A stretch of DNA of 64,000 bases from Vreelandella songnenensis (GCF_003002925.1 NZ_PVTK01000001.1:372001-436000), one strand, 5' to 3'. Counted from the first letter of the stretch, positions 26,533 through 37,632 are shown. The notes: generated by a model from the letters alone, not told the origin. A program made the numbers and translations.

Positions 26533-27507
26533 TTAGCCGAGCAGGTGCTCGACGGCGGCGCGCTCTTCGCGCAGTTCTTTTTCGGTGGCTTTCATCTTTT
26601 CCTGGCTGAATTCATCAAGCTCGAAGCCTTGGACGATTTCGTACTTGCCACCCTGGCAGCGTACCGGGTAGGAGTAGATGATGCCTTCTTCGATGCCGTA
26701 GCTGCCGTCGGACGGGATCGCCATGCTGACGATGCCCTTGGAGCCCAGCGCCCAATCGCGCATGTGGTCGATGGCGGAAGACGCAGCAGAAGCCGCAGAA
26801 GAGGCGCCGCGCGCCTTGATGATCGCCGCGCCGCGCTGCTGCACGGTGGGGATGAAGTCGTTTTCGTACCAGTCGCGCTCAACCAGATCACTAGCGGCCT
26901 TGCCGTCTACCTTGCACTGGGCGATATCCGGGTACTGCGTGGCGCTGTGGTTGCCCCAGATGATCATGTTTTCGACGTCGTTCACGTGCTTGCCGGTTTT
27001 CTGCGCCAGCTGGGTCAGGGCACGGTTGTGGTCCAGACGCGTCATGGCGGTGAACTGGCCTTTATCGAGATCCGGCGCGTTGCAGGACGCGATCAGCGCG
27101 TTGGTGTTGGCCGGGTTGCCCACTACCAGCACTTTCACGTCACGGCTGGCGTGGTCGTTGAGCGCCTTGCCCTGTACCGAGAAGATCGCGGCGTTGGCTT
27201 CCAGCAGATCCTTGCGCTCCATACCCGGACCGCGCGGACGTGCACCCACCAGCAGGGCGAAGTCGGCGTCCTTGAAGGCGACGTTCGGATCGTCGGTGGC
27301 CACGATGTCCTGCACCAGCGGGAAGGCACAGTCGTTGACTTCCATCACCACGCCGTTCAGCGCATCCATTGCCTGAGGAATTTCGAGCAATTGAAGAATT
27401 ACGGGCTGATCCGCTCCCAGCATGTCGCCAGCGGCGATGCGGAAAATTAGAGAGTAGCTGATCTGGCCGGCACCGCCGGTAATCGCAATACGTACTGGAT
27501 CTTTCAT
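26533..27507 (-). CDS. mdh: Malate dehydrogenase
   Basis: NAD-dependent oxidation of malate to oxaloacetate in the TCA cycle. The 324-residue product starts [20 protein letters not shown] with the Rossmann Gly-rich loop, then [18 protein letters not shown] (substrate-binding Args), [15 protein letters not shown] and the catalytic His in [13 protein letters not shown]. It belongs to the cytosolic-type MDH group with the longer substrate loop, as found in many proteobacteria. The second of two adjacent ATGs is preferred because AAGGAG is then 5 nt away. It has its own terminator and is monocistronic. Confidence 0.96.
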   Translation of the reverse strand: MKDPVRIAITGGAGQISYSLIFRIAAGDMLGADQPVILQLLEIPQAMDALNGVVMEVNDCAFPLVQDIVATDDPNVAFKDADFALLVGARPRGPGMERKDLLEANAAIFSVQGKALNDHASRDVKVLVVGNPANTNALIASCNAPDLDKGQFTAMTRLDHNRALTQLAQKTGKHVNDVENMIIWGNHSATQYPDIAQCKVDGKAASDLVERDWYENDFIPTVQQRGAAIIKARGASSAASAASSAIDHMRDWALGSKGIVSMAIPSDGSYGIEEGIIYSYPVRCQGGKYEIVQGFELDEFSQEKMKATEKELREERAAVEHLLG

Positions 27508-27709
27508 CATTGCTCCTTGGTTGGTTCGCCTAGGGTGGGTCGACAGAACTCAAGATGCCAAGATGGTATGCTCAGTGATACAAAAACTCAATCATACATG
27601 CGGCGACTAGCCATTCGCCCGCCCGCGTGGTACTCGCCGTCAACAGCGAGTTACGCTATGGTGTGCGCAGTCACGCCTTCTCCTGTGTTGATACGGATAT
27701 AGACACCCC

Positions 27710-28837
27710 ATGCGACGAATCCCCTACTCTTATGCGCTGGCAAGCGTGCTGGTGCTGGCGCTGGTTATCTGGCTGGTGCTTGGTGATTTTCAACGCTTTC
27801 AAACCACCGCGCCGGATGCTCCTGCCACGACCGAGGAGAATACCCTGCGCGTTGAGGTGCGCGAACAGCAGAGTACGCCGTTCATTCCCCAGCAGATTAT
27901 CCAGGGCCATCTGAAAGCCGAGCGCGAAACCACGCTGCGCGCCAACCTGGCAGGCTTTGTTGCGGAAAAGCCGATTATGCAGGGCCAGAGCGTGGCCGAG
28001 GGGGAGACACTGCTGGTGCTGGATAACGACGCCCTGCCCGAGCGTTTGCAGCAGGCCCGCGATGAGTTGGCGGTTGCCCAGGCCGAATATGCCGGCGCCC
28101 AGCGCCTGCGCCAGCGCGAGCTGATTTCCCAACCCGACCTGCTGCGCCTGCAAAGCGCCCTGAGCGCCAGCGCCGCCTCGGTGGCGCAGCTCGAAAAGCA
28201 GCTGAATGACAGCCGCCCCACGGCCCCCTTTGCCGGCGTGCTTGACCGCGTTCAGGTAGAGCTAGGTGATTTGCTGCAGCCCGGCGAAGAGTGGGGCCGG
28301 CTAATCGATGACCGGCGGCTGACCGGCGCGGCCTGGGTATCCCAGCAGCAGGTAGGCGAGCTGAGCGTTGGCCTGCCGGTGACGGCGCGCCTGTTGAACG
28401 GCCAGCATCTTGAAGGCACGCTAACCCATGTCAGCCACCGCGCCGATGAGTCGACGCGCACCTTCTATATCGAAGCGACGCTGGATAACCCGCAGCGCAT
28501 GCACCTGGCCGGCGGCAGCGCGGAGCTGACCGCGACGCTGCCCCCACGCCAGGTGCATACGCTCTCCCCGGCGCTTTTGAGCCTTGATGAAGAGGGCCAG
28601 CTGGCCGTCAAGCACGTGGATGAGGAGAACCGCGTGCAGCTGACCCAGGTGCAGCTGGTGAGTGCCGATATCGAGCGCGCCTACGTGACCGGCCTGCCCG
28701 ACTCGCTGCGCTTGATTACCCTGGGGGCGGGGCTGGTTGCCACCGGCGAGCAGGTCACCCCGGTGATGGTCGATCAGGCCGTGACCGACGAGGCATCCAC
28801 CGCTGGCCAGGAAAGCCCCCATGCGCTCACTGATTAA
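27710..28837 (+). CDS. RND efflux periplasmic adaptor (membrane fusion protein)
   Basis: A 375-residue HlyD/AcrA-type adaptor. One N-terminal membrane segment (about 7-26) is followed by the lipoyl-like half (LRANLAGFVAEKPIMQGQSV), a short alpha-hairpin (about 107-165, RLQQARDELAVAQAEYAGAQ region), the second lipoyl half (ARFAGVLDRV-like APFAGVLDRVQVELGDLL) and beta-barrel strands. It links the inner-membrane pump to an outer-membrane channel, which is not encoded nearby. Its last 17 bp overlap the pump gene. There is no strong ribosome site at the ATG. The efflux substrate is unknown. Confidence 0.9.
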   Translation: MRRIPYSYALASVLVLALVIWLVLGDFQRFQTTAPDAPATTEENTLRVEVREQQSTPFIPQQIIQGHLKAERETTLRANLAGFVAEKPIMQGQSVAEGETLLVLDNDALPERLQQARDELAVAQAEYAGAQRLRQRELISQPDLLRLQSALSASAASVAQLEKQLNDSRPTAPFAGVLDRVQVELGDLLQPGEEWGRLIDDRRLTGAAWVSQQQVGELSVGLPVTARLLNGQHLEGTLTHVSHRADESTRTFYIEATLDNPQRMHLAGGSAELTATLPPRQVHTLSPALLSLDEEGQLAVKHVDEENRVQLTQVQLVSADIERAYVTGLPDSLRLITLGAGLVATGEQVTPVMVDQAVTDEASTAGQESPHALTD

Positions 28838-31800
28838 TGCGGCGCTGACGCATACCCGTACTACGCTGCTTCTGCTGGTGGGGCTGCTGTTTGCGGGCCT
28901 GGCCGCCTGGCAGGCGATCCCCAAGGAAGCCAATCCCGACGTTACCATCCCGATGATCTACGTTTCGCTGAGCCTTGAGGGGGTAAGCCCCGAGGATGGC
29001 GAACGGCTTTTGATTCGGCCCATGGAGCAGGAGCTGCGCGGCATTGAAGGGCTACGCAAGTTTACCGCGCAGTCCAGCGAGGGCCATGGCTCCATCACTC
29101 TTGAGTTCGATGCCGGTTTCGACCCGGATACCGCGCTTTCCGATGTGCGCGAGCAGGTGGACATTGCACGCAGCAGCCTGCCCAGTGAGGCCGAAGAGCC
29201 CCGCGTGATGGAGGTCAATGTCTCCGAGTTTCCGGTGCTGACCATCGGGCTTTCCGGCCGTCTGGATACCCGTGAACGGCTCACCATTGCCCGGCGCCTG
29301 AAAGAAGAGATCGAAGGCATTGCCGATGTGCTGGAAGTAGATATTGCCGGTGATCAGGAAGACCTGCTGGAAATCGTGGTCGACCCGCTGGTACTGGAGA
29401 GCTACGGCATCGATTTCGACGCCTTGTTCAACCAGGTATCGCGTAACAACCGCCTGGTGGCGGCGGGCAGCCTGGATACCGGCGCGGGGCGCCTGTCGCT
29501 GAAAGTCCCGGGGATTATCGAGTCGATCGAGGACGTGATGAACATGCCCGTGAAGATCGACGGCGACCAGGTGGTGACCTTTGGCGACGTGGCCTGGATA
29601 CATCCCACCTTTAAAGAGCCCCAGGGGTTTGCACGCATCGACGGCCAGCCGGCGGTGGTGCTCGAGATTTCCAAGCGCGCGGGGGCCAACATCATCGCCA
29701 CGATCGAGGCGGTGCATGAACGCGTGGCCCAGGCCGGCGACCTGCTGCCCGAAGCGCTGCACCTGACCACGATTCTGGACGAGTCGATCACCGTACAGAA
29801 CATGCTTTCCGAGCTATTGAACAACGTGCTGACTGCGGTGGTGCTGGTACTTGTCGTGGTGGTGGCCGTGATGGGCTGGCGCATGGCACTGCTGGTGGGG
29901 CTGACCATTCCCGGGGCGTTCCTGACCGGTATTCTGCTGGTGTGGGTATTTGGTTTTACGCTCAATATCGTGGTGCTGTTTGCGCTGATTCTGGTGGCGG
30001 GCATGCTGGTGGACGGGGCTATCGTGGTCAGCGAACTTGCCGACCGCTACCTGCACGAAGGTCAGCCGCCGCATCAGGCGTGGCTGAACGCGGCATCGCG
30101 CATGAGCTGGCCGGTGATCGCCTCCACGGCGACCACGCTTGCGGTCTTCATTCCGCTGCTGTTCTGGCCGGGCGTGGTGGGCCAGTTCATGAAATACCTG
30201 CCGGCTACGGTGATTCTCTGCCTGCTCGCCTCGCTTGCCATGGCGCTGGTGTTTCTGCCTACGCTTGGGCGGCTGTTTACCCGTACGGCAACACAGAGCG
30301 AAGGCGCTACCCTGCCGGATGAATCGACCGCCCTGGGGCGCGGCTACCGACGCTTGCTCGGCCGCCTACTGCTGCACCCGGCGTGGGTGCTGCTGGTGGC
30401 GGTGCTGACCATCATGCTGCTGTATACCGGCTACGCGCGCTTCAATCACGGGGTCGATTTCTTCCCCAACGTCGAGCCGGACAGTGCCCAGGTGCTGGTG
30501 CGCGCCCGCGGTGATTTCTCGGCCACGGAAACCGATGCCATCTTGCAGCGGGTAGAGGCCCGGCTTGGCCGCATGAGCGAAGTCGAGGCGCTCTACGCGC
30601 GCTCGTTTGCGGTGCCAGATCAGCAGATGGGCAACGATGTGATCGGCATGCTCCAGTTCCAGTTCGTGGACTGGTACCAGCGCCGTCCGGCTCGCGCCAT
30701 TCTGAACGACATGGCCGAGCGCACCCGGGACCTGCCCGGTATCGTGCTGGAGTTTCAGGAGCAGGAAATGGGCCCGGGAGGCGGCAAGCCGATCGTGCTG
30801 GAAGTCAGCGCCATGGACCCGGCGGTGGCCGATGCCGGGGTCGATCAACTGCATGGTCTGATGCGCGAGCTGGGGGGCTTTGTGGATATTCAGGATAACC
30901 GCAGCCTGCCCGGGGTCGAGTGGCAGATCAGCGTGGACCGTGAAGCGGCCGCCCGCATGGGCACGGATGTCACCACCATCGGAAGCGCAGTGCAGCTATT
31001 GACCACGGGCCTTGAAGTGGCCACCTACCGCCCGCCCACGGTCAGCGACGAGGTGGACATCCGCGTTCGCCTGCCGGAGCACTGGCGCACGCTTGACCAG
31101 TTGGAGCGCTTGACGATCAACACCGAACGCGGTCAGGTGCCGATTTCTCACTTCGTGACCATGAAGCCTGCGCCCAAGGTGGGCACGCTGAACCGCATCG
31201 ACGGGCGGCGAGCGATTACCATCGAGGCTGACCTGGCACCCGGTTACCTGGCCGACGAGCGCCTGCGCGCCCTGCTGGCGGCCGGCAGTGACCAATTGCC
31301 GGACGGCCTGATGGTCAACGTGGCCGGTGAACAGGAAGACCAGCAGGAGTCGATGCAGTTTCTGGTCGGGGCCTTTTTGGTGGCCATTGGCTTGATGTCG
31401 CTGATTCTGGTCACCCAGTTCAACAGCTACTATCAGGCGGGGCTGGTGCTTTCGGCCATCGTATTTTCGACCGCTGGCGTATTGATGGGGCTTTTGATCA
31501 CCGGGCAGGCGTTTGGCATCGTCATGGTGGGGATGGGGGTCATCGCGCTTGCCGGTATCGTGGTGAACAACAATATCGTGCTGATCGACACCTATAACGA
31601 ACTGCGCAACGAAGGCATGGCCCCCGCCGCCGCAGCCCTGGAGGCTGGCTGTTTACGCCTGCGCCCGGTACTGCTGACCGCGATCACTACCGTGCTCGGG
31701 CTGATGCCCATGGTGCTGGGGGTAAACGTCAACCTGTTCGCCCCGGCGCTCGGCTTCAACGCCCCCTCTGCTCAGTGGTGGACCCAGATGTCCAGCGCCA

Positions 31801-31904
31801 TCGCCGGCGGGCTCACCTTCGCCACCGCCCTCACTCTGCTGCTTACACCCTGCATGCTGGTGATCGACGGCAGGTTTCATCGCGTAAAAGGCAAGGAATC
31901 ATAA
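28821..31904 (+). CDS. RND efflux permease
   Basis: A 1027-residue proton-driven exporter of the AcrB/MMPL (HAE-like) family, with the usual two-repeat plan: membrane segment near 14-32, a large periplasmic domain, membrane block about 335-480, second segment near 520, second periplasmic domain, and membrane block 850-1015. The proton-relay helix TM4 reads LVAGMLVDGAIVV (near 391-403), so only one of the two adjacent Asp residues of AcrB is present, as in other members with VDG. The C-terminal repeat has GIVVNNNIVLIDTYNELR. AGGAAAG precedes the ATG. The TAA stop directly abuts repeat array C. Confidence 0.92.
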   Translation: MRSLINAALTHTRTTLLLLVGLLFAGLAAWQAIPKEANPDVTIPMIYVSLSLEGVSPEDGERLLIRPMEQELRGIEGLRKFTAQSSEGHGSITLEFDAGFDPDTALSDVREQVDIARSSLPSEAEEPRVMEVNVSEFPVLTIGLSGRLDTRERLTIARRLKEEIEGIADVLEVDIAGDQEDLLEIVVDPLVLESYGIDFDALFNQVSRNNRLVAAGSLDTGAGRLSLKVPGIIESIEDVMNMPVKIDGDQVVTFGDVAWIHPTFKEPQGFARIDGQPAVVLEISKRAGANIIATIEAVHERVAQAGDLLPEALHLTTILDESITVQNMLSELLNNVLTAVVLVLVVVVAVMGWRMALLVGLTIPGAFLTGILLVWVFGFTLNIVVLFALILVAGMLVDGAIVVSELADRYLHEGQPPHQAWLNAASRMSWPVIASTATTLAVFIPLLFWPGVVGQFMKYLPATVILCLLASLAMALVFLPTLGRLFTRTATQSEGATLPDESTALGRGYRRLLGRLLLHPAWVLLVAVLTIMLLYTGYARFNHGVDFFPNVEPDSAQVLVRARGDFSATETDAILQRVEARLGRMSEVEALYARSFAVPDQQMGNDVIGMLQFQFVDWYQRRPARAILNDMAERTRDLPGIVLEFQEQEMGPGGGKPIVLEVSAMDPAVADAGVDQLHGLMRELGGFVDIQDNRSLPGVEWQISVDREAAARMGTDVTTIGSAVQLLTTGLEVATYRPPTVSDEVDIRVRLPEHWRTLDQLERLTINTERGQVPISHFVTMKPAPKVGTLNRIDGRRAITIEADLAPGYLADERLRALLAAGSDQLPDGLMVNVAGEQEDQQESMQFLVGAFLVAIGLMSLILVTQFNSYYQAGLVLSAIVFSTAGVLMGLLITGQAFGIVMVGMGVIALAGIVVNNNIVLIDTYNELRNEGMAPAAAALEAGCLRLRPVLLTAITTVLGLMPMVLGVNVNLFAPALGFNAPSAQWWTQMSSAIAGGLTFATALTLLLTPCMLVIDGRFHRVKGKES

Positions 31905-32478
31905 ACCACGCGCAACGGTTGGTGCATTCACTCCACGTTGGCGCCGCGGCCCGGCGCGGGTGCAGCACGGAGAGCGCTGTCGGGGATGGTGATAGGGTGC
32001 AAAAGCATATATGAGTGCCAAGGCCGGGGCGGCTCGACGCCGCCCATCCGCGGGTGCCTTATTTGCTCGTGCCTCGCAAAACGTTACCACGCGCTACGGT
32101 TAGTGCATTGCCCAACATTGCCGGCATACCCGTAGCGCGTGGTAAGCCGCCAGGCGCACCCGCAGCGGCGGCCCGGCGCGGATGCAGCGCGGAGAGCGCT
32201 GCCGGGGTTGGTGATAGGGTGCAAAAGCATATATGAGTGCCAAGGCCGGGGCGGCTAGACGCCGCCCATCCGCGGGTGCCTTATTTGCTCGTAACCTCGC
32301 AAAACGTTACCGCGCGCTACGGTTAGTGCATTGCCCAACATTGCCGGCATACCCGTAGCGCGTGGTAAGCCGCCAGGCGCACCCGCAGCGGCGGCCCGGC
32401 GCGGATGCAGCGCGGAGAGCGCTGCCGGGGTTGGTGATAGGGTGCAAAAGCATATATGGGCGCCAAGGCCTGGCGCTT
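31905..32478 (-). repeat. Array C: structured tandem repeat, about 223-bp unit, inverse orientation
   Basis: Here the unit runs on the minus strand relative to arrays A, B and D: the core hairpin appears as GCAGCGCGGAGAGCGCTGC at 32184 and 32407, with a diverged copy at 31962 (spacings 222, 223). The 16-bp arms flank a 30-bp spacer (TTAGTGCATTGCCCAACATTG...) seen only here. It shares with array D the GC-rich insert GCAGCGGCGGCCCGGCGCGG. The left end starts at the stop codon of the RND permease with a degenerate arm (AAACCACGCGCAACGG) and a truncated spacer; the right end is about 10 bp from the rsd stop. Flanking genes are convergent. Confidence 0.9.
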
Positions 32479-32504
32479 TAAACACCCACGCTACGCGAGT
32501 GTTT
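32479..32504 (-). terminator. Hairpin around the rsd stop codon
   Basis: On the minus strand AAACACTCGCG-TAG-CGTGGGTGTTT forms an 11-bp stem (two G-U pairs) whose 3-nt loop is the rsd stop codon TAG. It could end or protect the rsd mRNA; only a short T-stretch follows. Confidence 0.5.
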
Positions 32505-32979
32505 TATTCGAAAGCGGAGTGTGGGCGGCGTGCATGCGGGCGATCAACTGGTCTTCCAGGGCAAAGCGTTCGGTGAGGCCTCTGGCGAGGCGGTCGATCC
32601 AGGCGGGCAGGCGCACCAGATGCTGCTGGCAACTTTCCATCGAGGCGTAGTCCTTATCGAACTCGAGCACCATCTCGGTGGACATCTCCAGACGCTCCAG
32701 CAGCTGCGAGGCAATGTGCAGAGCGCTTTCATCGTTGAAGGCGCGGGCCTCTTCGGCCAGCTGCGGATAAATCTCGAAATGGCCGGCGCTGATGTAGTCC
32801 ATCAGGCTTTCACTGAACGTATCGATACGCGGTTTGCTGACGGCTTCAAGCTCGCTGTCGCAGGCTTCCTTCAACTCGATAAAGCTGATCAGGAGCGAGC
32901 GGCGCTGCTCAAGCCAGCGGTCGATCAAGCCATGAACGCCTCCCCAGCGCTCCTGGGCATTTTTGCAATCTTCGAGCAT
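32491..32979 (-). CDS. rsd: Rsd/AlgQ anti-sigma-70 regulator
   Basis: A 162-residue all-helical protein of the Rsd/AlgQ family. The N-terminus MLEDCKNAQERWGGVHGLIDRWLEQR is of the AlgQ type, and LMDYISAGHFEIYPQL and ALEDQLIARMH match conserved helices. Such proteins bind domain 4 of the housekeeping sigma factor and shift polymerase towards alternative sigmas in stationary phase. In Pseudomonas the homologue affects alginate synthesis. The gene faces array C, and its stop lies in the loop of a hairpin. Its upstream side is the 333-bp region shared with the aromatic cluster promoter. Confidence 0.9.
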   Translation of the reverse strand: MLEDCKNAQERWGGVHGLIDRWLEQRRSLLISFIELKEACDSELEAVSKPRIDTFSESLMDYISAGHFEIYPQLAEEARAFNDESALHIASQLLERLEMSTEMVLEFDKDYASMESCQQHLVRLPAWIDRLARGLTERFALEDQLIARMHAAHTPLSNKTLA

Positions 32980-33231
32980 GGGGCTTCTCCTTGCTAATTA
33001 GCCACCTATACCAGCGCTAGACTCACCTTTTCATCCAACGCTGTCAATCCCGCCATGGACGGGTTTCCCTGGTACGTAAACTTCTTGAGCGAGAGTACTT
33101 TTTAACGCCTCATCGCCCTAAATACCAGCCCTAGAGTAAGACGGCTGGACCCAAGGTGTGCTCTCGACCGGCGATCAGGCCGACGAGTACGACGAATTCA
33201 CGGCCAACAAAGCATCGATAAAAATACTTTA

Positions 33232-33264
33232 AGCTTAAAAATTTTAAACTTGAATTTTTAAGCT
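33232..33264. promoter_or_regulatory. Perfect 12-bp inverted repeat, likely MarR operator
   Basis: AGCTTAAAAATT (33232-33243) and AATTTTTAAGCT (33253-33264) are exact reverse complements separated by 9 nt; a second palindrome TTTAAGCTTAAA overlaps the left arm. The site covers the -35 of the predicted promoter, 49 bp before the first gene. A MarR repressor is encoded third in the operon and is the obvious binder; that pairing is inferred. Confidence 0.7.
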
Positions 33265-33278
33265 GCTCTCCCTATCTT
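33250..33278 (+). promoter_or_regulatory. Predicted sigma-70 promoter of the aromatic-acid cluster
   Basis: TTGAAT (33250-33255) and TATCTT (33273-33278) are separated by exactly 17 bp, 35 bp before the first ATG. The -35 lies within the inverted repeat, as expected for repression by steric block. Confidence 0.6.
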
Positions 33279-33312
33279 CAAGCCATGAAGTACGTCCATA
33301 GGGAGAACAATA

Positions 33313-35598
33313 ATGAAAATCGCCTGCCTGGGTGGAGGGCCTGCCGGTCTCTATTTTGCCATCAGCATGAAGCTCAAGGACGCGTCTCACGAGATAGTGG
33401 TCATCGAGCGCAACCGTGCCGATGACACCTTTGGCTGGGGCGTGGTGCTATCCGATGAAACGCTGGATAACCTGGCCGCCAACGACCCGGTGAGTGCCGA
33501 GCGCATTCGCGAACACTTTGCCTACTGGGACGATATCGCAGTCGTTCACAAAGGCGTCAAGACGGTCTCCACCGGCCATGGGTTCTGCGGTATCGGACGC
33601 AAGCAGCTTTTGCTTCTCTTGCAGGTCCGCGCCCGCGAGCTGGGCGTCGAGATGCGTTTTGAAACCGATGCCAGCGAAGCCGCTATCGAACAGTACCGGC
33701 GTGAGTATGACCTGGTACTCGCCGCAGACGGCCTCAACTCACGCACCCGCCAGACCTACGCCGAACACTTCAAGCCCGATATCGATGTGCGGGCGTGCAA
33801 GTTCGTCTGGCTGGGCACGCACCAGACCTTCAACGACGCCTTTACGTTTATCTTCGAGAAAACCGAACACGGCTGGGTATGGGCGCATGCCTACCAGTTC
33901 GACAGCGACACGGCGACCTTTATCGTCGAGTGCAGCGAAGCCACCTGGCAGGCGTTCGGCTTTGGCGAACTCAGCCAGCAGGAATCCATCGCGCTTTGCG
34001 AGCGAATCTTTGCCAAGCACCTGGGCGGCCATGCGCTGATGACCAATGCCCACCACATCCGCGGTTCCGCCTGGATCAATTTTCCCCGGGTGCTGTGCGA
34101 GCGCTGGAGTTTTGAAAACGTCGTGCTGATGGGCGACGCCGCGGCCACGGCCCACTTCTCGATCGGCTCGGGCTCCAAATTGGCCCTGGAGAGCGCCATT
34201 GCGCTGGCCAACTACCTGCATAGTGAAAGCAGCATGGAAACCGCGCTTGCCCGCTATGAAGAGGAGCGCCGCTTCGAGGTGCTGCGTCTGCAGTCGGCGG
34301 CGCGCAACTCGACGGAGTGGTTCGAGCAGATCAAGCGCTACCTGGACCTTGACCCGGTGCAGTTCAACTACTCGCTGTTGACCCGCTCCCAGCGTATCAG
34401 TCATGAAAACCTGCGGGTACGTGACCCGCAATGGCTGGAAAGTGCGGAGCGCTGGTTTCAAGCCCAGGCGGGCAACCCGAACAGCGCGCGGGCGCCGATG
34501 TTTGCGCCCTATCAGCTTCGCGACATGCGCCTTGTCAATCGCGTGGTGGTCTCCCCCATGGCGCAGTACAAGGCCGTCGACGGCTGCCCTAACGACTGGC
34601 ATTTCAGCCACTACGCCGAGCGTGCCAAGGGGGGTGCGGGCCTGGTATATACCGAGATGACCTGCGTCAGCGCCACCGGGCGCATTACGCCGGGCTGCCC
34701 GGGACTATACGCCCCGGAACATGAAGCGGCGTGGAAGCGTCTGTGCGATTTCGTCCATCAGGAAACCAAAGCCAAGCTTTGCGCTCAGATCGGCCACTCG
34801 GGGCCCAAGGGTTCAACTCAGCTGGGCTGGGAAGAGATGGATGCGCCGCTTGGTGAAGATAACTGGCCGATCATGGCGGCCTCCAAGCAGCCCTGGTCCG
34901 AGCGCAACCAGGTGCCGCGCGCCATGATGCGAGAAGACATGGAGCGCGTACGCGATGAGTTCGTTGAAGCGGCACGCATGGCCGACCGCGCCGGGTTCGA
35001 CATGATCGAGATTCACGCGGCCCACGGCTACCTGCTCTCGTCATTCATTACCCCGCTCACCAACCATCGCGATGACGAGTACGGCGGCTCGCTGGATAAC
35101 CGCCTGCGCTATCCGCTTGAGGTCATCAAGGCGGTACGCGCGGCCTGGCCTGCGCACAAGCCGCTCGCCGTGCGTATTTCCGCCAACGACTGGCGCGGCG
35201 ATGAAGGGGTGACACCGGACGAAGCGGTCGAGATCGCCAAACGCCTGCGTGAGGCAGAGGTCGACATCATCGACGTTTCCGCCGGGCAGACCTCCACCCA
35301 GGCGAAGCCGGTTTACGGGCGCATGTTCCAGACCCCCTTTTCTGATCGCATTCGCAACGAAACGCCCATTGCTACCATGGCCGTGGGCAATATCTATCAG
35401 GCGGATCACGTGAACTCGATCCTGATTGCCGGTCGTGCAGATCTGGTGTGCATCGCCCGCCCGCACCTGGCCGACCCTTACTGGACGCTGCACGTGGCCG
35501 CCTCGCTGGGTGACGATGAAGTGGAGTGGCCTGCCCCCTACCGGGCCGGGGGCGCTCAGCTTAAGCGCCTGGCCGAGCGCAACGAGGGTTGGATATGA
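33313..35598 (+). CDS. Fused aryl-CoA FAD monooxygenase / old-yellow-enzyme reductase (2-aminobenzoyl-CoA or salicylyl-CoA type)
   Basis: A 761-residue two-domain flavoenzyme. Residues 1-390 are an FAD monooxygenase: dinucleotide loop [11 protein letters not shown] (6-16), a DG motif at 139-140 in [10 protein letters not shown], and a ribityl-binding [15 protein letters not shown] (273-287). Residues about 395-761 are an NADH:flavin oxidoreductase: [19 protein letters not shown], the His-containing [19 protein letters not shown] and the FMN-site [12 protein letters not shown]. This fusion is known for 2-aminobenzoyl-CoA monooxygenase/reductase of Azoarcus and for proteins annotated salicylyl-CoA 5-hydroxylase; it hydroxylates and de-aromatises the ring of the CoA thioester. 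GGGAG precedes the ATG. It is first in the operon, and the next gene overlaps by ATGA. Neighbours favour the amino substrate, without proof. Confidence 0.88.
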   Translation: MKIACLGGGPAGLYFAISMKLKDASHEIVVIERNRADDTFGWGVVLSDETLDNLAANDPVSAERIREHFAYWDDIAVVHKGVKTVSTGHGFCGIGRKQLLLLLQVRARELGVEMRFETDASEAAIEQYRREYDLVLAADGLNSRTRQTYAEHFKPDIDVRACKFVWLGTHQTFNDAFTFIFEKTEHGWVWAHAYQFDSDTATFIVECSEATWQAFGFGELSQQESIALCERIFAKHLGGHALMTNAHHIRGSAWINFPRVLCERWSFENVVLMGDAAATAHFSIGSGSKLALESAIALANYLHSESSMETALARYEEERRFEVLRLQSAARNSTEWFEQIKRYLDLDPVQFNYSLLTRSQRISHENLRVRDPQWLESAERWFQAQAGNPNSARAPMFAPYQLRDMRLVNRVVVSPMAQYKAVDGCPNDWHFSHYAERAKGGAGLVYTEMTCVSATGRITPGCPGLYAPEHEAAWKRLCDFVHQETKAKLCAQIGHSGPKGSTQLGWEEMDAPLGEDNWPIMAASKQPWSERNQVPRAMMREDMERVRDEFVEAARMADRAGFDMIEIHAAHGYLLSSFITPLTNHRDDEYGGSLDNRLRYPLEVIKAVRAAWPAHKPLAVRISANDWRGDEGVTPDEAVEIAKRLREAEVDIIDVSAGQTSTQAKPVYGRMFQTPFSDRIRNETPIATMAVGNIYQADHVNSILIAGRADLVCIARPHLADPYWTLHVAASLGDDEVEWPAPYRAGGAQLKRLAERNEGWI

Positions 35599-36347
35599 GT
35601 CAGGCAAAACACCTGCACGGCAAGCGGGTAGTCATCACCGGCGGCGGCAGCGGTATAGGCGCGGACATGGCGCTGGCGTTTGCCAGGGCCGGGGCGAACG
35701 TCACTATCACCGGCCGGCGCCAGGAAGTGCTTGAAGCACTCGCTCGCAAGCACGATGGGCTTTCGTATAACGTGGTGGATGTTACCGACGAGGCCGCCAT
35801 GGTGGCCCTGTTCGAGACGCTCGGGAGCGTGGATATCGTGATCGCCAACGCCGGGGCCGCGGAAAGCGCGCCTCTTGCCAAGACCTCCTTCGAGCAGTGG
35901 CAGCGCATGCTGGATGTCAACCTGAGCGGGGTATTTCTGACCCTGCGCGAAGGGCTGAAACGGCTCAACGATGGCGGGCGAATGATTGCCGTGGCCTCCA
36001 CCGCTGGGCTCAAGGGCTACGCCTACGTAGGCGCCTACTGCGCGGCCAAGCACGGCGTGGTCGGCCTGGTACGCGCGCTGGCGGCGGAAACTGCCGCCCG
36101 CAACATGACCATCAACGCGCTCTGCCCCGGCTTTACCGATACGCCGCTGCTGGCGGCAAGCGTTGACACTATCGTGACCAAGACCGGGCAGTCTGCCGAA
36201 CAGGCCACCGCCCACTTCCAATCCACCAACCCGACGGGGCGCCTGGTAATGCCCGCCGAGGTGACTGCCACGGCACTGTGGCTATGCGGGCCGAACAGCG
36301 GCGCCATCACTGGCCAGGCCATTTCCATTTCAGGGGGCGAAGTATGA
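35595..36347 (+). CDS. Short-chain dehydrogenase (3-hydroxyacyl-CoA dehydrogenase type)
   Basis: A 250-residue NAD(P)-dependent Rossmann protein with the cofactor loop [12 protein letters not shown] near 15-26, NAG in [10 protein letters not shown], the catalytic Ser in VASTAGLKG and the Tyr-Lys pair in AYCAAKHG. It ends with the usual ISGG. In this setting it probably oxidises a hydroxyl group of the CoA-bound ring or ring-opened intermediate. The ATG at 35595 overlaps the previous stop (ATGA); a TTG two codons earlier is less likely. The next gene overlaps its stop in the same way, so the first three genes are translationally linked. Confidence 0.88.
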   Translation: MSQAKHLHGKRVVITGGGSGIGADMALAFARAGANVTITGRRQEVLEALARKHDGLSYNVVDVTDEAAMVALFETLGSVDIVIANAGAAESAPLAKTSFEQWQRMLDVNLSGVFLTLREGLKRLNDGGRMIAVASTAGLKGYAYVGAYCAAKHGVVGLVRALAAETAARNMTINALCPGFTDTPLLAASVDTIVTKTGQSAEQATAHFQSTNPTGRLVMPAEVTATALWLCGPNSGAITGQAISISGGEV

Positions 36348-36796
36348 CGGCACAGAGCCTGAGCAAGGAGCGCCTGCGCTTGTGGCTACGCATGCTGCGG
36401 GTGACTCGCCAGACGGAATCCATTCTGCGTGAGCGCCTGCGTACCGAGCACGACACCACCCTGCCCCGCTTCGACGTCATGGCCGCCCTGTATGCGGATA
36501 AAGACGGCCTGAAGATGAACGAGCTTTCCAGGCGGTTACGGGTTTCCAACGGCAATGTCACCGGCATTGTCGACCGGCTGGTGGAAGACGGCACGGTGGA
36601 GCGTATTGCCATCGAAGGCGACCGCCGCGCCACGCGGGTATGTTTGACCCCCGCTGGCCGCGAGACCTTCAGCGCCATGGCCGTCGAGCACGAGCGCTGG
36701 ATCAATGCACTATTCGAAGGCGTGGGCGAAGAGGACGCCCACCATATCGGCGAGCTGCTGCACTGCTTGCCTACCACTGCCCACGACCCCGACTAA
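36344..36796 (+). CDS. MarR-family transcriptional regulator
   Basis: A 150-residue winged-helix repressor: helices [20 protein letters not shown], a recognition helix in [22 protein letters not shown], and the wing [21 protein letters not shown] with the family's DRR. MarR proteins of CoA-dependent aromatic pathways commonly release DNA when they bind the aryl-CoA intermediate. The 12-bp inverted repeat at 33232-33264 over the operon promoter is its probable target, making the system self-regulated. The ATG at 36344 overlaps the SDR stop and has AGGGGG upstream; longer frames starting inside the SDR gene are not used. Confidence 0.9.
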   Translation: MTAQSLSKERLRLWLRMLRVTRQTESILRERLRTEHDTTLPRFDVMAALYADKDGLKMNELSRRLRVSNGNVTGIVDRLVEDGTVERIAIEGDRRATRVCLTPAGRETFSAMAVEHERWINALFEGVGEEDAHHIGELLHCLPTTAHDPD

Positions 36797-36819
36797 CAAC
36801 CAGAGGCGAGAACAACAAG

Positions 36820-37631
<812 letters not shown>

Positions 37632-37632
<1 letters not shown>

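Larger units (their letters stand above)
32980..33312. other. Divergent promoter region of rsd and the aromatic-acid cluster
   Basis: 333 bp without a coding frame. The right end holds the predicted promoter and operator of the cluster (33228-33278) and the ribosome site GGGAG at about 33301-33305. The left part should contain the rsd promoter; AAGGAG lies close to the rsd ATG, but no clear -35/-10 pair was found. Confidence 0.55.

Noticed and set aside
33739-34611. 290-codon frame antisense to the fused monooxygenase
   Set aside because: It lies opposite a conserved flavoenzyme and has no domain signature of its own.
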